Origin: Candidatus Riflebacteria bacterium HGW-Riflebacteria-2
Lineage (GTDB): Bacteria; Muiribacteriota; Ozemobacteria; Ozemobacterales; Ozemobacteraceae
DNA length: 64,000 nt
Direction: 5' to 3'
Assembly: GCA_002839435.1 (NCBI GenBank)
Contig: PGYA01000013.1
Location: 46,640-110,639, forward strand
The notes beneath the pieces are model-generated. The model made no database searches and was not told the origin of the DNA. It saw nothing but the letters and a program-made list of their open reading frames with translations. Shown in pieces: positions 62,405 through 64,000 of this stretch (position 1 is its first letter; every line of letters begins with the position of its first letter). The position numbers and the translations under genes are program-made.

Positions 62405-63117
62405 AGAATTTCCTCAGCTTTGGGAGCTATTACCGAAACTTGCTTAAATATTTTCAAACCATGGATTTCCAAGTTGCTCTCGCGAATATCCAAATCAACA
62501 ATCTGGCCATATGATATATCTGGTTTGATAAATCTGAAATATTTACCAATCTCGCTCTGTTCATACGGGCCACTTACAATTCTCACCTTGCTGCCAGTTG
62601 AATCAATCCCTTCAAAAACATAAGCTAAATCAGCTGATTTGAGCCCAAGCATACTATTTAACGGCTCCAGAACTGGCATCATTTGCTGAAATTTATCTCT
62701 TATAAACTCAAACGAATCATTCGATCCCTTTATTGCCCAAAATCTGCTTCCTATGTGCTTGTATTTACAAATCTTAATACCAAATTCATCAGACAATATT
62801 TGCCAAAAATCAAAAAACACGCTGAGCAAATCAAGATTATGCAACTCTTTAAGAGTAATTCCATCAAGACATTCCATATCAACTAACGCACTGTTATAGC
62901 CGAACTTCATCACAACAAAAGTTGTTTCTTTCTTGTTAACTCCAGAAAGGACAATCTCTTGTACGAGGTCTATTTTCCACTTCTCCGCTTTTCGTTCTTT
63001 GAGTTTGAGCCACATTACATTGGCAATGTGGCCAAACTGGCTTACCAATCTGAAGTCTGGCTCAAAATCAAGACGAAAAATGAACTTGTGTAGTTTCCAG
63101 TTGCTGTTTTTACTCAT
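62383..63117 (-). CDS. Hypothetical protein, first gene of a three-gene cassette
   Basis: From the ATG at 63117 the protein has 244 residues (a start at 63147 is possible but has no ribosome site). It is soluble, Lys/Phe-rich and mixed alpha/beta (WKLHKFIFRLDFEPDFRLVS, FGYNSALVDMECLDGITLKE, SFEFIRDKFQQMMPVLEPLN). I recognise no family. Its base composition is clearly AT-richer than housekeeping genes in this window, which suggests transfer. It heads the cassette that ends with a ComEC-like hydrolase. Confidence 0.65.
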   Translation of the reverse strand: MSKNSNWKLHKFIFRLDFEPDFRLVSQFGHIANVMWLKLKERKAEKWKIDLVQEIVLSGVNKKETTFVVMKFGYNSALVDMECLDGITLKELHNLDLLSVFFDFWQILSDEFGIKICKYKHIGSRFWAIKGSNDSFEFIRDKFQQMMPVLEPLNSMLGLKSADLAYVFEGIDSTGSKVRIVSGPYEQSEIGKYFRFIKPDISYGQIVDLDIRESNLEIHGLKIFKQVSVIAPKAEEILCKMWQI

Positions 63118-63159
63118 AGCTTTGCAAATATACCACACAAAATACATGCTGCAAACAAA

Positions 63160-64000
63160 TCACTTGTCGCGGTTGAGGAGGCTGTGTTTTTTTAGTTTGT
63201 AGATGAGGTTGCGGCGGCTCATGTTGAGGAATTCGGCGGTTCGAGCGCGGTTGCCGTCGAAGCGGGCGAGTGCTTCGATCAGGGCTTTGCGTTCAGCGGC
63301 GGCAAGCAGATCTTTGTCGTCTGGAAAAGAAGCCGCAGCAGAAGGCGCGGCAGGAACCCGATCTGCAACAGCTATGCCATGCAGGTGGCGCGGCTGCAGT
63401 TGTTCGTCGTCGCAGAGCAGAACCGATGCCTCGATGACATTGGCCAGTTCACGCACGTTGCCGGGCCAGGCGTAATCGAGAAGAACCCTGCGGGTAACGT
63501 CAGCAAGCGCTGGAGCCGGGCGGCCGAAGCGGGCGGCGGCTTCGCCGACAAATTTTTCTGATAGCATCAGAATATCTTCGGGGCGCTCGCGCAGCGGCGG
63601 AATATGCAGGGTAAACACCGAAATTCGATAAAAGAGATCTTCGCGAAAAGCGCCGCTAACGCATTGTTGTTTGAGATTACGGTTGGTCGCAGCAATCATG
63701 CGGGCGTTGAAGCGAATGGTCTGCGAACCGCCGACACGGCGAAATTCTTTCTCCTGTAGGGCGCGCAGCAGCTTGGGCTGTAGAGCGATCGACATTTCGC
63801 CGATTTCGTCGAGAAAAAGAGTGGCGTTGTCAGCTTCTTCAAAGCGGCCCGGCTTGCGCTCGACCGCGCCGGTAAAAGCACCCTTCTCATGCCCGAAAAG
63901 CTCACTCTCAAGAAGATTATCGACTATGGCGGCACAGTTGACCGAAACCATCTCGGTCGGCGAGCGCGGACTGTTGAGATGAATGAACTCGGCCATGCGC
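63160..64000 (-). CDS. Sigma-54-dependent enhancer-binding regulator (C-terminal part; runs off the window)
   Basis: About 280 residues up to the window edge; the start lies beyond 64000. [20 protein letters not shown] contains the GAFTGA loop that contacts sigma-54, and [11 protein letters not shown] is Walker [23 protein letters not shown] and [22 protein letters not shown] are standard for this AAA+ family. A Fis-type HTH closes the protein ([20 protein letters not shown]). The Walker A motif and any sensory domain are outside the window. It is a transcription activator; its target is unknown. Confidence 0.92.
   Translation of the reverse strand, partial: RMAEFIHLNSPRSPTEMVSVNCAAIVDNLLESELFGHEKGAFTGAVERKPGRFEEADNATLFLDEIGEMSIALQPKLLRALQEKEFRRVGGSQTIRFNARMIAATNRNLKQQCVSGAFREDLFYRISVFTLHIPPLRERPEDILMLSEKFVGEAAARFGRPAPALADVTRRVLLDYAWPGNVRELANVIEASVLLCDDEQLQPRHLHGIAVADRVPAAPSAAASFPDDKDLLAAAERKALIEALARFDGNRARTAEFLNMSRRNLIYKLKKHSLLNRDK

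Overview
The window looks like a chromosomal segment of a diderm (Gram-negative-type), probably anaerobic or facultative, environmental bacterium. Outer-membrane barrel proteins, a LolA-like carrier, a zinc-type ABC importer with a porin-like partner and a sigma-54 enhancer-binding protein point to two membranes. A CoA-disulfide-reductase relic behind an FNR-type box, NifX/ferredoxin-ATPase genes and an oxalate/formate-type transporter point to low-oxygen life. The mix of giant repeat proteins with TadE-like genes would fit a deep-branching lineage such as Riflebacteria/Ozemobacteria, but this is only a guess: there is no rRNA or marker gene. No tRNA, rRNA, CRISPR array or intact insertion sequence was seen.

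Layout. 1-9.5 kb: FmdB zinc ribbon, a TolC-family stub, an FAD disulfide-reductase-like enzyme, a radical SAM protein, asparagine synthase B, and a four-gene ABC transporter/LolA-like/outer-membrane-barrel operon. 9.6-15.3 kb: three consecutive SPFH (HflK/HflC-like) genes followed by a P1B metal ATPase. 15.4-29.1 kb: a small membrane protein, a giant secreted repeat protein of about 3,405 residues, and three TadE/TadG-like pseudopilin genes, which together look like a cell-surface or adhesion locus. 29.1-36.6 kb: single genes (membrane C39-like peptidase, DsrE, DUF89, metallo-beta-lactamase fold, MOSC), a self-contained regulator/OFA transporter pair with a palindromic operator inside its promoter, and a decayed CoA-disulfide reductase-rhodanese gene flanked by inverted copies of a 56-bp repeat. 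36.6-41.7 kb: a zinc/manganese-type ABC operon with porin-like and Cys-rich membrane proteins behind one promoter. 41.8-45.8 kb: DUF5320-like protein, thioesterase, and a DUF134-NifX-(double MRP/ferredoxin ATPase)-NifX operon.

45.9-63.1 kb is a defence island. It holds a complete type I restriction-modification locus (hsdR, hsdM, hsdS), a small membrane protein, a TcmP plus three-Cys-motif (DUF5131) pair, a coiled-coil protein, a 1,974-residue transglutaminase-like/DUF4011/SF1 helicase/Vsr-type nuclease protein with its own promoter, and a tightly overlapping three-gene cassette (two unrecognised proteins plus a ComEC-like metallo-beta-lactamase). The TcmP pair and the three-gene cassette are the best candidates for an undescribed system. 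The window ends inside a sigma-54-dependent regulator gene.
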